A stretch of 64,000 nucleotides of DNA from Brevibacterium album DSM 18261 (lineage in GTDB: Bacteria > Actinomycetota > Actinomycetes > Actinomycetales > Brevibacteriaceae), in assembly GCF_000426445.1 (NCBI RefSeq), contig NZ_AUFJ01000013.1, positions 124,001-188,000 on the forward strand, in the 5' to 3' direction. The position numbers and the translations under genes are program-made. Below the pieces are notes generated by a model. That model was not told the origin of the DNA. It worked only from the letters and a program-made list of their open reading frames with translations, and ran no database searches. This document shows, in pieces, positions 27,887-35,871 of this stretch (position 1 is the first letter of the stretch; the number at the start of each line of letters is the position of its first letter).

Positions 27887-29397
27887 TCGAGCTCATCCTG
27901 TTCGGCACCTTCGCGGTGCTGCTGTTCCTGGGCGTGCCGGTGGCGTTCTCAATGGGCGTGGCCGCCTTCGCCGCGATCATCTGGCAGGGCGGCGTGCATG
28001 CGCTCGTCCCGGCCTCGGCGGTGCTGTACGCGGGGATGTCCTCGGAGACGCTGCTCGCGATCCCGTTCTTCATCCTCGCGGGCACGATCATGGAGGTCAC
28101 GGGCATCTCCGCTCGCCTCATCGCGCTGGCGGATGCCTGTGTGGGGCACCGGAAGACCGGCATCGCTCTCACCACCATCATCGTGGCGCTGCTGTTCTCC
28201 TCGATCTCCGGTTCGGGGCCTGCGACCGTCGCGGCGATCGGCGGCATCCTCATCCCCGCTCTGGCGAAGAAGGGCTATGCGAAGCGGCATGCGGCCTCGC
28301 TCGTGGCGAGCGCGGGCGAGCTGGGCATCATCATCCCTCCGAGCATCGCCTACATCGTCTTCGCGGTGGTCGCGGCCGACTATGAGCGCGTCTCCATCGG
28401 CCGTCTGTTCATGGCCGGTGTCATCCCCGGGCTGACCCTGCTGGTGGCGCTCTACGCGGTCACGTTCTTCCTGCCCCGGGTGGGCGAGATCGCGAAGGCG
28501 AGCGCCAGGGAGCACGCCGACCGAGCGCTCGACCGCGTGGGCCTGCGCGCCGGGGGTGCTTCCGGGCAGGGCTCCGCGACCGCTGCGGGCGCAGCTCCGG
28601 GTGAGGTCGCAGCCTCGGGCTCCACGGCCTCGGGCGTCGGCGCGACCGCTGCGGGCGCAGGGGTCGCGAAGGCTGAGCGTTCCGAGCCGGCTGCCGTGGG
28701 TGTGGACGTGGTCCGGACGGTGCGCGCTCCCTGGTCGGAGATCTGGCGGGCGTTCTACCGGGCGGTGCCGGGTCTCCTGGTCCCGGTGATCATCCTGGGA
28801 GGCATCTACGGGGGCATCTTCACGCCCACGGAATCCGCGGCGGTGGCCTGCGTCTACGGCCTGGTGGTGGGGCTGTTCGTCATGCGGGAGCTGTCCCTGC
28901 GCGAGCTGTACCGCGTGTTCACCGCGGCGGGCCTGGCCTCCGGGCGGATCATGCTCATCATCGCGACGGCCACGGTCTTCGCCTATGTGATCACCCGCAA
29001 CCAGATCGCGCGGACGGTGGCGGACTGGCTGCTCGCGCTCACGGACAGCTGGGTCCTCCTGATCCTCATCATCAATCTCATGCTGCTGATCGCGGGCATG
29101 TTCCTCGACGCGATCTCGGCGTTCTACCTCTTCGTGCCCCTGTTCGTGCCGGTCATGCTGGAACTCGGCATGGACATCACGACGATCGGCGTGATGATGA
29201 CGATGAACCTGGCCCTCGGCCTCATCACGCCGCCGGTGGGCATCGACCTGTTCGTGGCGGCGGGCATCGCGAAGATCCCGTTCGCGGAAGCGGTGAGGGG
29301 CATCGGGCCGTTCCTCGCGGCCGGCATCGCCGTGCTCATGCTCGTGACCTTCGTCCCCGCGCTGTCCAACTGGCTCCCGGATCTGCTGGGGCTGTGA
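27883..29397 (+). CDS. dctM: TRAP transporter large permease subunit
   Basis: 504 aa, about 80 longer than usual. N-terminal half: LFLGVPVAFSMGVAA, PFFILAGTIMEVTGISARL and SSISGSGPATVAAIGGILIPAL. C-terminal half: GIYGGIFTPTESAAVACVYG and NLALGLITPPVGIDLFVA. The additional length is one cytoplasmic-loop insert (about residues 205-280) made mostly of Ala, Gly, Ser and Thr. It carries the transport pathway and couples to sodium. It is the last gene of the dctPQM operon and is followed by a near-perfect palindrome before the convergent D-serine dehydratase gene. Confidence 0.95.
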   Translation: MIELILFGTFAVLLFLGVPVAFSMGVAAFAAIIWQGGVHALVPASAVLYAGMSSETLLAIPFFILAGTIMEVTGISARLIALADACVGHRKTGIALTTIIVALLFSSISGSGPATVAAIGGILIPALAKKGYAKRHAASLVASAGELGIIIPPSIAYIVFAVVAADYERVSIGRLFMAGVIPGLTLLVALYAVTFFLPRVGEIAKASAREHADRALDRVGLRAGGASGQGSATAAGAAPGEVAASGSTASGVGATAAGAGVAKAERSEPAAVGVDVVRTVRAPWSEIWRAFYRAVPGLLVPVIILGGIYGGIFTPTESAAVACVYGLVVGLFVMRELSLRELYRVFTAAGLASGRIMLIIATATVFAYVITRNQIARTVADWLLALTDSWVLLILIINLMLLIAGMFLDAISAFYLFVPLFVPVMLELGMDITTIGVMMTMNLALGLITPPVGIDLFVAAGIAKIPFAEAVRGIGPFLAAGIAVLMLVTFVPALSNWLPDLLGL

Positions 29398-29422
29398 GCG
29401 CGGGTTCCTGCTGAGCTTTCCG

Positions 29423-29470
29423 CTGCGGTCTCATTCGACGCAGAAGCATCTGCGCCGAATGAGACCGCAG
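29423..29470. terminator. Near-perfect 48-bp palindrome between convergent genes
   Basis: Left arm 29423-29444 and right arm 29449-29470 pair over 22 bases with one mismatch around the tetraloop AGCA. The outer arm is CTGCGGTCTCATTCG. It lies between dctM (+) and dsdA (-), where it can terminate both. Confidence 0.85.
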
Positions 29471-29477
29471 CCGGAAC

Positions 29478-30827
29478 TCACTCCGCGAACAGCGCCGCGT
29501 CCGCGGTGAACTCCTCCGCGAGCGCCCTGCCCTGCTCCAGGTAGGCCTCCATCTCCTCTGCGGGCACCATGCTCCCGCCCGTGAGCCACACGAGGTGCAC
29601 CGTCTCCGGTGAGTTCCACGAGGCGGGCAGGCCTCCGGCCTCGGCCGCGCGGGCCATGCGCCACGGCAGGGTGAGCCCGGCGGCTGCGGAGGGCTCGATG
29701 CGGATTCCCTCGGCCTCCTCGAGCACGGCGACCCCGGCCTGCATGACGGCGTCCCCGACCGTGGCGAAGCCGTCGATCATCGGTGCGAGCCGCTCGCCGA
29801 TGAACCGGGAGGGGCGGGAGACCGCGAGGCCGTCCGCGGCCGTGAGACCGGACAGCCCGATGTCCTGGACGCAGATGTCGCTGTGCAGTCCCGAGCGCAC
29901 GCCGAGCGCCATCGCGGGCGAGCGCACCGGCTCCGCGAAGACGCAGCGGACGGAGTCCCCGAACTCCCGCTTGAGTCCGTAGGTCACACCGCCGGGACCT
30001 CCGCCCACGCCGCAGGGCAGGTGGACGACGAGGGGATGCCGGGCGTCGATCCGCACGCCGCGCTCCTCCAGCTGCGCCCGCAGCCTCGCAGCCGCGGTGG
30101 CGTAGCCGGCGAACAGGCTCACGGAGCTCTCGTCGTCGACGAAGTGCACGCGGGGATCGTCGCCCGCTGCCGCCCGTCCGGCGGCGACCGCCTCGTCGAA
30201 GGGCCCTCGGTGTTCGACGACCTCGACGCCGCGCTCGCGCAGCAGCGCCTTCTTCCACTCCCGCGCATCCGCGGACATGTGCACCGTGACGGAGAAGCCG
30301 AGGGCGGCGCTGAGGATCCCGATCGACATGCCCAGGTTGCCCGTGGAGCCGACCACCACCGAGTAGGTGCGAGCGGCGTCCCGGAAGGACCGCGAGCCGT
30401 AGGTCCGCGGGTCCTCGGCGTCGAGGGATGCCTCTCGGGCCACGGCCTCGGCGAACTCGAGCACCTCGTGGAAGCCGCCGCGGGCCTTGATCGACCCGCT
30501 CACCGGCAGGGCGTCGTCGCGCTTGAGGAGCAGGCGCCCGCGCAGGTGTGCGCCCAGGCGCGCGTTGCCGAGCGCGCGGAGGCCGGCGGCCTCGGCGAGT
30601 CCCGATTCCACGATGCCGCCGGCCGCGCGGGTCTCCGGGAACGCCTCGGCGAACCACGGCGCGAAGCGGCGCAGCCGCGCGGCCGCATCTGTGATCAGGG
30701 TGGGGTCGAGGCCGGTCTCCGCGAACGCCCCGGCGATGGGCGGGAGGCCTGTCCGCAGCCAGGTGAGCGGCTCGCTGCGGGCGAGGGTGCCGATCACGGG
30801 ATCGGCGGTCAGGGTCATCGGTTCCAT
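29478..30827 (-). CDS. dsdA: D-serine ammonia-lyase (D-serine dehydratase)
   Basis: 449 aa from ATG 30827. It is a PLP enzyme that converts D-serine to pyruvate and ammonia. The PLP lysine is Lys114 in LPVSGSIKARGGFHEVL. Other family landmarks are RLLLKRDDALP, VVGSTGNLGMSIGILSAALGF, VHMSADAREWKKALLR, HLPCGVGGGPGGVTYGLK and VWLTGGSMVP. The frame is open for 50 codons upstream, but that stretch is Pro/Arg-rich and unlike the family. It faces the GntR gene upstream on the same strand and dctPQM on the other side. The transporter may bring in a D-amino acid or hydroxy acid, but this is inference. Confidence 0.94.
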   Translation of the reverse strand: MEPMTLTADPVIGTLARSEPLTWLRTGLPPIAGAFAETGLDPTLITDAAARLRRFAPWFAEAFPETRAAGGIVESGLAEAAGLRALGNARLGAHLRGRLLLKRDDALPVSGSIKARGGFHEVLEFAEAVAREASLDAEDPRTYGSRSFRDAARTYSVVVGSTGNLGMSIGILSAALGFSVTVHMSADAREWKKALLRERGVEVVEHRGPFDEAVAAGRAAAGDDPRVHFVDDESSVSLFAGYATAAARLRAQLEERGVRIDARHPLVVHLPCGVGGGPGGVTYGLKREFGDSVRCVFAEPVRSPAMALGVRSGLHSDICVQDIGLSGLTAADGLAVSRPSRFIGERLAPMIDGFATVGDAVMQAGVAVLEEAEGIRIEPSAAAGLTLPWRMARAAEAGGLPASWNSPETVHLVWLTGGSMVPAEEMEAYLEQGRALAEEFTADAALFAE

Positions 30828-31050
30828 GGTCTCTTCGCGCACTGCCGTGGTCCTCCCGTGTGGGTCGATAGGGGATGGGCGGTCCGCACCGGACGGAGAG
30901 TCCGCCGTTCGCCCCGCAGGCTGCTCTCGCCGCCCCGGAGCCATTCTCGCAGTGTCGTCTCGCGGGGAACAGTGCATCCGGGTGACCCCGTGTCCGGAGT
31001 TCCGGGTGCAGTGGCGCCCGCCGAGGCGTCTCAGGCGCCGGTACAGGCGC

Positions 31051-31956
31051 TCACGCAGGCGCCGAGGGTGCCCCGTCCGTCTCCAGACCTGAACCCAGCG
31101 CGGTGAGATGGGCGCGGGCGCAGCGGGCGGCCTCTGCGTCCCTGCCGCAGATGACTGCCTCCGCCAGCCGTACGTGCCCCGTTTCGTCCGTCGTCCAGTC
31201 GAGCCGTCCGGTGAGATCGAGCATCTCCTCCATCGCCGTGCGGAGGCGGTCGGTGAGCCCGTCGAACACGCTGAGCAGCACCTCGTTGTGCGCCGCCGCG
31301 ATCACAGCTCTGTGGAAGCGCATATCGGCCTCGACGAGAGCACGGGCGTCTGCAGGAGCGGTGGGTGCGAGGATGGGTTCTCCGGAGTCGGCAGGCGGCG
31401 CCTCAGCTGCTCCCAGGGGCCCGGCGCCGGGGTCTGCGCAGAGCCCGGCCGCGGGTGCGGAATCTTCCGCGCGCTCGGCCGGCGGGGGCGCAGCGCCCTC
31501 CTGTCGCCCGGGCCTCTCGTCCTGCGCCGTCGCGCTGGGACGGGGGAGGAGGCGGGCGCGTGCGGACAGGGCGCGGCGGATCGAGCGGACATCCTCGGGG
31601 GTACGGCGGAGAGCGGCGAGCGAGGCGGCCTCGGCCTCGATCGCGCAGCGGGCCTCCAGCACGGCCGTGATGTGCGCGCGTCGCAGGACGGTGTTCCAGT
31701 CCTCATGCGGTGCGAGTGCGGTGAGGAAGGCGCCCGCGCCCTGCCGCGTCTCGACGACTCCGCGGCCCGCGAGCTGCCGGACGGCCTCGCGCACGGTGGA
31801 TCGTCCCACTCCCAGCTGCGCGACGAGTGCGCTCTCCGAGGGGAGCCGCGCGCCCACCTCCCATTCGCCGGCCGCAATGCGGGAGAGAAGAGCCTCGGCC
31901 GCCTGATCTGCCAGAGGTCGCCGCGTGAGCGGGATGCGAGCTGTCGGTGTCGCCAT
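31051..31956 (-). CDS. FadR-type GntR-family transcriptional regulator
   Basis: 301 aa from ATG 31956, which follows CGGAGGCAC. The N-terminal winged helix reads LADQAAEALLSRIAAGEWEV, GARLPSESALVAQLGVGRST, VREAVRQLAGRGVVETRQGAGAF. The C-terminal FCD ligand domain is recognisable (LEARCAIEAEAASLAAL, then MRFHRAVIAAAHNEVLLSVF and ETGHVRLAEAV, with the metal-binding His residues) but is split by a Pro/Ala/Glu-rich insert of about 55 residues (about 155-210). It probably binds the 21-bp palindrome in its own promoter region and may control dsdA (downstream on the same strand) and the divergent ABC ATPase. Confidence 0.9.
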   Translation of the reverse strand: MATPTARIPLTRRPLADQAAEALLSRIAAGEWEVGARLPSESALVAQLGVGRSTVREAVRQLAGRGVVETRQGAGAFLTALAPHEDWNTVLRRAHITAVLEARCAIEAEAASLAALRRTPEDVRSIRRALSARARLLPRPSATAQDERPGRQEGAAPPPAERAEDSAPAAGLCADPGAGPLGAAEAPPADSGEPILAPTAPADARALVEADMRFHRAVIAAAHNEVLLSVFDGLTDRLRTAMEEMLDLTGRLDWTTDETGHVRLAEAVICGRDAEAARCARAHLTALGSGLETDGAPSAPA

Positions 31957-31994
31957 AGTGCCTCCGTGTGTCCGTGTTCGGCCAAGCCGTCCCA

Positions 31995-32015
31995 CTTATC
32001 AGCTTGTCTGATGAG
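31995..32015. promoter_or_regulatory. Candidate GntR/FadR operator
   Basis: CTTATCAG-CTTGT-CTGATGAG, an 8-bp inverted repeat with one mismatch, between the divergent gntR (ATG 31956) and ABC ATPase (ATG 32057) genes. It is AT-rich for this genome and includes TTGTCTGAT, in keeping with FadR-group sites. A TAGAGT at 32021-32026 could be the rightward -10. Confidence 0.6.
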
Positions 32016-32056
32016 TTGTGTAGAGTCCAGTCGTGATCGGGAGGAAGGATGCGCGG

Positions 32057-32863
32057 ATGGACGGTGCGGGAACGGGAGTCGCGGAGGCGGTTCTCACGAT
32101 GGAGTCCGTGGACTTCGTCCGGGACGGCGGACAGATCCTCCACGGCGTGGATCTCACCGTGCGAGCGGGGGAGCACTGGGCGCTGCTGGGGCCCAATGGT
32201 GCGGGCAAGAGCACCATTCTGAGCATGTGCGGCGCAGTGAACCACCCCACGCGCGGGACGGTCCGCGTGCTCGGCCATCGGCTGGGACGGGTGGACATCC
32301 AGACGCTGCGGAGATCGATCGGCCACGTGAATCCGCGGCACCCCCTGCGTTCGCCGCGGACGGTGCTCGAGGTCGTGCTCACGGGTGCGACGGGCAGTAC
32401 CGAGCTCGTGCCGCGCTGGACGCCGAGCGCGGATACGGCCGCGCGGGCCGAGGAGCTCATCGACCGCATGGGACTGCGCGGCATCCGCGATGCGAAGTGG
32501 CCCGTGCTCTCGCAGGGGGAGCGCGGGCGGGCGCTCATCGCCCGCGCCCTGCTGCCGGACCCGCCTCTCCTGCTCCTCGACGAGCCCGCGACCGGCCTCG
32601 ACGTCGCCGCCCGTGAGCGGTTCCTCGCGACAGTGGACTGGCTGCACCGCGATCAGCCGGAGCTCACCACCGTCCTCGTGACCCACCATCTGGAGGAGCT
32701 GCCGGCTTCGACCACGCATGCGCTCCTCGTGAAGGACGGTGCGGTGCTCGCGGCCGGTGAGGCGGAGGCGGTGCTGACGACGGAGCGCGTCTCCACGTGC
32801 TTCGACTACCCCGTCGCCATCGAGCGCAGGAACGGTCGCTGGCGCGCGTACGCCGGCGGTTGA
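32057..32863 (+). CDS. ABC transporter ATP-binding protein (YlmA-like, no permease nearby)
   Basis: 268 aa from ATG 32057, which follows GGGAGGAAGGA. A single ATPase domain: Walker [10 protein letters not shown], signature LSQGERGRALIARALL, Walker B PLLLLDEPATGLD, H-loop VLVTHHLEEL. The sequence after the signature resembles the YlmA/ModF-like subgroup, which often has no permease partner. No membrane or binding-protein gene adjoins it: upstream is the divergent GntR regulator and downstream the convergent HIT gene. Its substrate, or a non-transport role, cannot be told from the sequence. Confidence 0.85.
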   Translation: MDGAGTGVAEAVLTMESVDFVRDGGQILHGVDLTVRAGEHWALLGPNGAGKSTILSMCGAVNHPTRGTVRVLGHRLGRVDIQTLRRSIGHVNPRHPLRSPRTVLEVVLTGATGSTELVPRWTPSADTAARAEELIDRMGLRGIRDAKWPVLSQGERGRALIARALLPDPPLLLLDEPATGLDVAARERFLATVDWLHRDQPELTTVLVTHHLEELPASTTHALLVKDGAVLAAGEAEAVLTTERVSTCFDYPVAIERRNGRWRAYAGG

Positions 32864-32896
32864 GCGCGGGGCGAGGTCCGGGCCGGAATCGCACGC

Positions 32897-33322
32897 TCAC
32901 CCCAGCGCCGAGGCGAGTCGGCCGCCCAGCTCCTCGAGGAGTGCGCGGTCCCCGGAGATGCCCGGCCGCCACGGCGGGACGAGGGCGTCCTTCGACTGGT
33001 CCGCATAGCGCGGCACCACGTGCAGGTGGAAGTGGTAGACGCTCTGCCAGGCCTCCGCGCCGCAGCAGTTGAGGAGGTTCACGCCGTCCGCGCCCAGCTC
33101 CTCCACGACGACGCGGGCGATCCGCTGGGCCGCGAGTGTCACCGCCGTGAGGTCCTCGGCGCCGATCTCCAGCAGGTCGCGGCTGTGCAGCCTGGGGATG
33201 ACGAGCAGGTGCCCGTCCGTCCCGGGGAAGATGTCCATGAAGGCGAGCGTGCGCTCATCCTCGTACACCCTCACCGCGGGCGACTCTCCGGCCACGATCT
33301 CGCAGAACACGCAGTCAGTCAT
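32897..33322 (-). CDS. HIT-family nucleotide hydrolase
   Basis: 141 aa. The histidine triad HFHLHVVPR near the C-terminus and the N-terminal CVFCEIVAGESPAVRVYEDE are typical of HINT/HIT hydrolases that cleave AMP conjugates. The two N-terminal Cys could bind zinc together with His residues. ATG 33322 is preceded at 6 bases by TAGCCT, so the mRNA is probably leaderless and the GTG two codons upstream unused. It is a housekeeping-type gene without functional link to its neighbours. Confidence 0.92.
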   Translation of the reverse strand: MTDCVFCEIVAGESPAVRVYEDERTLAFMDIFPGTDGHLLVIPRLHSRDLLEIGAEDLTAVTLAAQRIARVVVEELGADGVNLLNCCGAEAWQSVYHFHLHVVPRYADQSKDALVPPWRPGISGDRALLEELGGRLASALG

Positions 33323-33328
33323 GGGCAC

Positions 33329-33334
33329 AGGCTA
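33329..33334 (-). promoter_or_regulatory. -10 box for leaderless HIT mRNA
   Basis: TAGCCT on the minus strand, exactly 6 bases before ATG 33322; same layout as several other genes in the window. Confidence 0.5.
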
Positions 33335-33393
33335 TCCGGAGCACAGGCTCTTCCGGGACGGCCCTCCGTGCTCGCCCGCCGTGCCTCCTTCGC

Positions 33394-33556
33394 GTCTCCG
33401 TTTCCGCTCATGTCTCGTTCTGCTTCGTTACCCGGCCCGGAAGACGACGCGCATCGAGACACGAGCGAGAACCGAGACGCGAGTGAGAACTGAGACCCGA
33501 GCGGGAACCGAGACGCGAGCGGGAACCGAGACGCGAGCGGGAACCGAGACGCGAGC
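33394..33556. repeat. Palindrome of the GTCTC family with one arm expanded to an 18-bp tandem array
   Basis: GCGTCTCCGTTTCCGCTC, then ATGTCTC (33394-33418), is the left arm. The right side is GAGAC-ACGAGCGAGAACC repeated as 18-bp units at 33456, 33474, 33492, 33510 and 33528, plus a partial copy at 33546. The last three full units are nearly identical (GAGACGCGAGCGGGAACC), while the first two differ by several bases. The left arm can pair with any unit. It fills the space between the HIT start and the DUF6320 stop. Confidence 0.85.
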
Positions 33557-33559
33557 ACT

Positions 33560-34222
33560 CTACAGGTGCAGGCGCTTGGCGAGCTCGTGCCGCAGCTCCT
33601 GCTCGCGCACCAGCTGCAGTGCGAGGGCCGCGATGCTGAGCGCGCCGCAGAAGATCGAGGGCAGCGGATCGGCGACCCAGCCGAGGGCCAGGAACACGAG
33701 CGGCGCCAGGCCGAGCACCACGGTGAGTCCGCTGTAGACGATGTGCTCGCCCACCTCCATGCGCAGCACCCTGACCGTGATGAGCACGGCCGCGATCGCA
33801 CAGGCGCAGACCACCGGCACGGCATAGGAGAGGGACCAGCCGTCCCAGCCGGAGAGATAGTCCCAGTACGCGCACACCCCTCCCACGACCACCACGAGGT
33901 ACACGGTCCCCTTCGCGACGTTGCGGCGCTTGCCCACCGCCATGAGCACCACGAGCCACATCGTGCTCACTCCCAGCCAGACCGCGCGCAGCACCCCCAC
34001 GCTGTCGTCCTCATGCCGGAACAGGAGCTGCGCGAGGAAGGACGCGAGCACCACCGCGAGCGAGGCGAGCACGAGCACCCGGAGCACCCTCCTCCGCGAG
34101 AAGGACAGGGGGACTGCCGGGAACGGGCTCGGGCCAGGCGTCCCTGCAAGCGGTGAGGCGCACAGGGGGCAGCGCTCCCAGTCGCCCTCGACGTCCACGG
34201 AGCAGTCGGCGCAGCGTCTCAT
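33560..34222 (-). CDS. DUF6320-type membrane protein with N-terminal zinc ribbon
   Basis: 220 aa. Cys4, Cys7, Cys18 and Cys21 form a CxxC-CxxC zinc ribbon at the N-terminus. About six hydrophobic segments follow (from roughly residue 48), with short charged loops such as KRRNVAKG and the WDYLSGWDGWSLSYAVP turn characteristic of the family. Its start overlaps the stop of the acyltransferase gene (ATGA at 34219-34222), so it is the last gene of a three-gene operon. The family has no known function, but it is often found with the acyltransferase and hydrolase seen here, so a role in moving or anchoring their product is inferred. Confidence 0.78.
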   Translation of the reverse strand: MRRCADCSVDVEGDWERCPLCASPLAGTPGPSPFPAVPLSFSRRRVLRVLVLASLAVVLASFLAQLLFRHEDDSVGVLRAVWLGVSTMWLVVLMAVGKRRNVAKGTVYLVVVVGGVCAYWDYLSGWDGWSLSYAVPVVCACAIAAVLITVRVLRMEVGEHIVYSGLTVVLGLAPLVFLALGWVADPLPSIFCGALSIAALALQLVREQELRHELAKRLHL

Positions 34223-35871
34223 CCCCGCTCCTCCTGTGTGCCGTCCGCATCCTCCGCCCGGCCGGGGGCGCTGCGCCGCCCGCAGGCCTGGGCCAGCTCG
34301 GCGAGGGCGGCCTCGGCGAGCTCCTGCTCCGTCACGCGCGCCGAGGCGACCGTCACCGGCACCCCGGCCCCTGTCAGCATCCGCGCGAACTCGCGGACGT
34401 GGTCGGTCTCCGTGAACGGCGAGGTGAAGGTGACGGTGAGCAGGCCGCCGTGGGAGACGGCGCAGAACTGCGGCCGCACCGCGGAGACGTGGAAGAGCAT
34501 CCGCCCCACGCGGGACTCCGCCGGCTCCGGCAGGCTCACGCGTCCCAGGTTCGACACCGCGACCGTGAGCCCTCGATTGCTCAGCGCGTTGATGAGCCGG
34601 AGCAGCAGGTCCTTGGCTCCCCGCGGCACGATGCGGAGCAGAGGCATCCGCTCGAACCGGATGAACCTCCGCAGCTTCTTCTCGAGGGCCGCCGGTGCCG
34701 TCTGCGGACGGAACTGGCCCTCGAGGCTGCGGCAGATCGCGGAGAGGTCGTCCGCGCCCTGACCGTAGGTGTGCGCCACCCGCACCGTCGTGAAGAAGTT
34801 GCGCGGCGAGGAGGAGGGGAAGAACTGGCGCAGGTTCACCGGCACCGAGGCTGCCACAGTCCGGCGCCGGCCCAGCCCATGCGGGGAGCGCGCCTCGGCG
34901 GCCGTGCGGATCGCCTCGAAGAACAGCGCCGTGAGGTACATCGTGAGCGAGGTGCGCTCCGCCCGCGCGAGTGCGAGCACGTCCGCCGCCGGCATCGTGA
35001 GTTCGACGGCGCGCGTGCGGTTGTCCGGCGTCCGCGTGCCCTTCACCCGATGCGCCCGCCCGGCGGAGAGGCCGAGCAGCCGCTCCTGCGCTGTTTCGGG
35101 CGGGCGCGCCGCTTCAGGCGGAGGTGTCGCTTCGCGGGGAGGCGCTGTGCGATGACCGGATTCCGCGTCCCCGGAGCCCTCGAGGAACGCCTCGGGCTCC
35201 CCTCCGCTCCGCCTCCTCTCGCGCCGCCGGGGCTTCCGGAAGTAGTGCGCGAAGCTGTCGGCCGTGAGCTCGTGGACGGGATCCGCTCCTGTGCCCGCAT
35301 CATCGGCATCGGAGAGAACGGCGCCCGCCGAGGCCGCAGCGGGGACCGGGCCCACACCGGACGAGGCCGGAGCGGGGAGCAGGTCGGCACCCAGCGCCTC
35401 GGTGTCCGCCTCGGCGTCCGCGGGCCGGTCGTCCTCCGCACTGCACAGCCGCAGGTAGGACGTCACCACATCGGTGAGGAACCACAGGGCACCGGTGCCG
35501 TCGGACAGGGCGTGGAAGACCTCGAGGGTGATCCGTCTGCGGTGGTGGACGAGCCGGAAGAGGAGCGTGCGCCGGTCCGGCTGATAGATGGGCGCGCAGG
35601 TGTACTGGTTCTCGGCTGTGACCTCCGGATGCAGCGCGCTGTCCTGGAGGTAGTGCCAGAACACTCCGCGGCGGAGCACCGCATGGTAGATCGGGAACCG
35701 GGCGCAGACGGCGTCGAGGGCCTCCTGCAGCAGGGCGGGGTCCACCTCGTGATCGACCTCGGCCGCGAGCCGGAACACCTTCGAGTCCACATCGCTGCGG
35801 GCGGCGAGGAAGATGTTCGAGGCGTTGTCCAGCCGAGCCCAGGCCGGGCGCGTGCCCACCCGGCGGCTCAT
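34219..35871 (-). CDS. Condensation-fold acyltransferase (alcohol acetyltransferase/PapA-like)
   Basis: 550 aa. The fold of chloramphenicol acetyltransferase/NRPS condensation domains is indicated by HALSDG (His120, Asp124), the catalytic HxxxDG motif, followed by GALWFLTDVVTSYL. A second conserved region, TVAASVPVNLRQFFPSSSPRNFF, and the C-terminal AVSNLGRVSLPEPAES fit wax-ester/alcohol acyltransferases. A Pro/Ala-rich insert occupies about residues 145-240. Both ends overlap neighbours by four bases, so the operon is hydrolase, acyltransferase, DUF6320. It probably esterifies an alcohol or lipid with an acyl-CoA; donor and acceptor are unknown. Confidence 0.8.
   Translation of the reverse strand: MSRRVGTRPAWARLDNASNIFLAARSDVDSKVFRLAAEVDHEVDPALLQEALDAVCARFPIYHAVLRRGVFWHYLQDSALHPEVTAENQYTCAPIYQPDRRTLLFRLVHHRRRITLEVFHALSDGTGALWFLTDVVTSYLRLCSAEDDRPADAEADTEALGADLLPAPASSGVGPVPAAASAGAVLSDADDAGTGADPVHELTADSFAHYFRKPRRRERRRSGGEPEAFLEGSGDAESGHRTAPPREATPPPEAARPPETAQERLLGLSAGRAHRVKGTRTPDNRTRAVELTMPAADVLALARAERTSLTMYLTALFFEAIRTAAEARSPHGLGRRRTVAASVPVNLRQFFPSSSPRNFFTTVRVAHTYGQGADDLSAICRSLEGQFRPQTAPAALEKKLRRFIRFERMPLLRIVPRGAKDLLLRLINALSNRGLTVAVSNLGRVSLPEPAESRVGRMLFHVSAVRPQFCAVSHGGLLTVTFTSPFTETDHVREFARMLTGAGVPVTVASARVTEQELAEAALAELAQACGRRSAPGRAEDADGTQEERG

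Noticed and set aside
32057..32863. Part of a metal or molybdate importer
   Set aside because: No permease or binding-protein gene is adjacent; both neighbours are unrelated.
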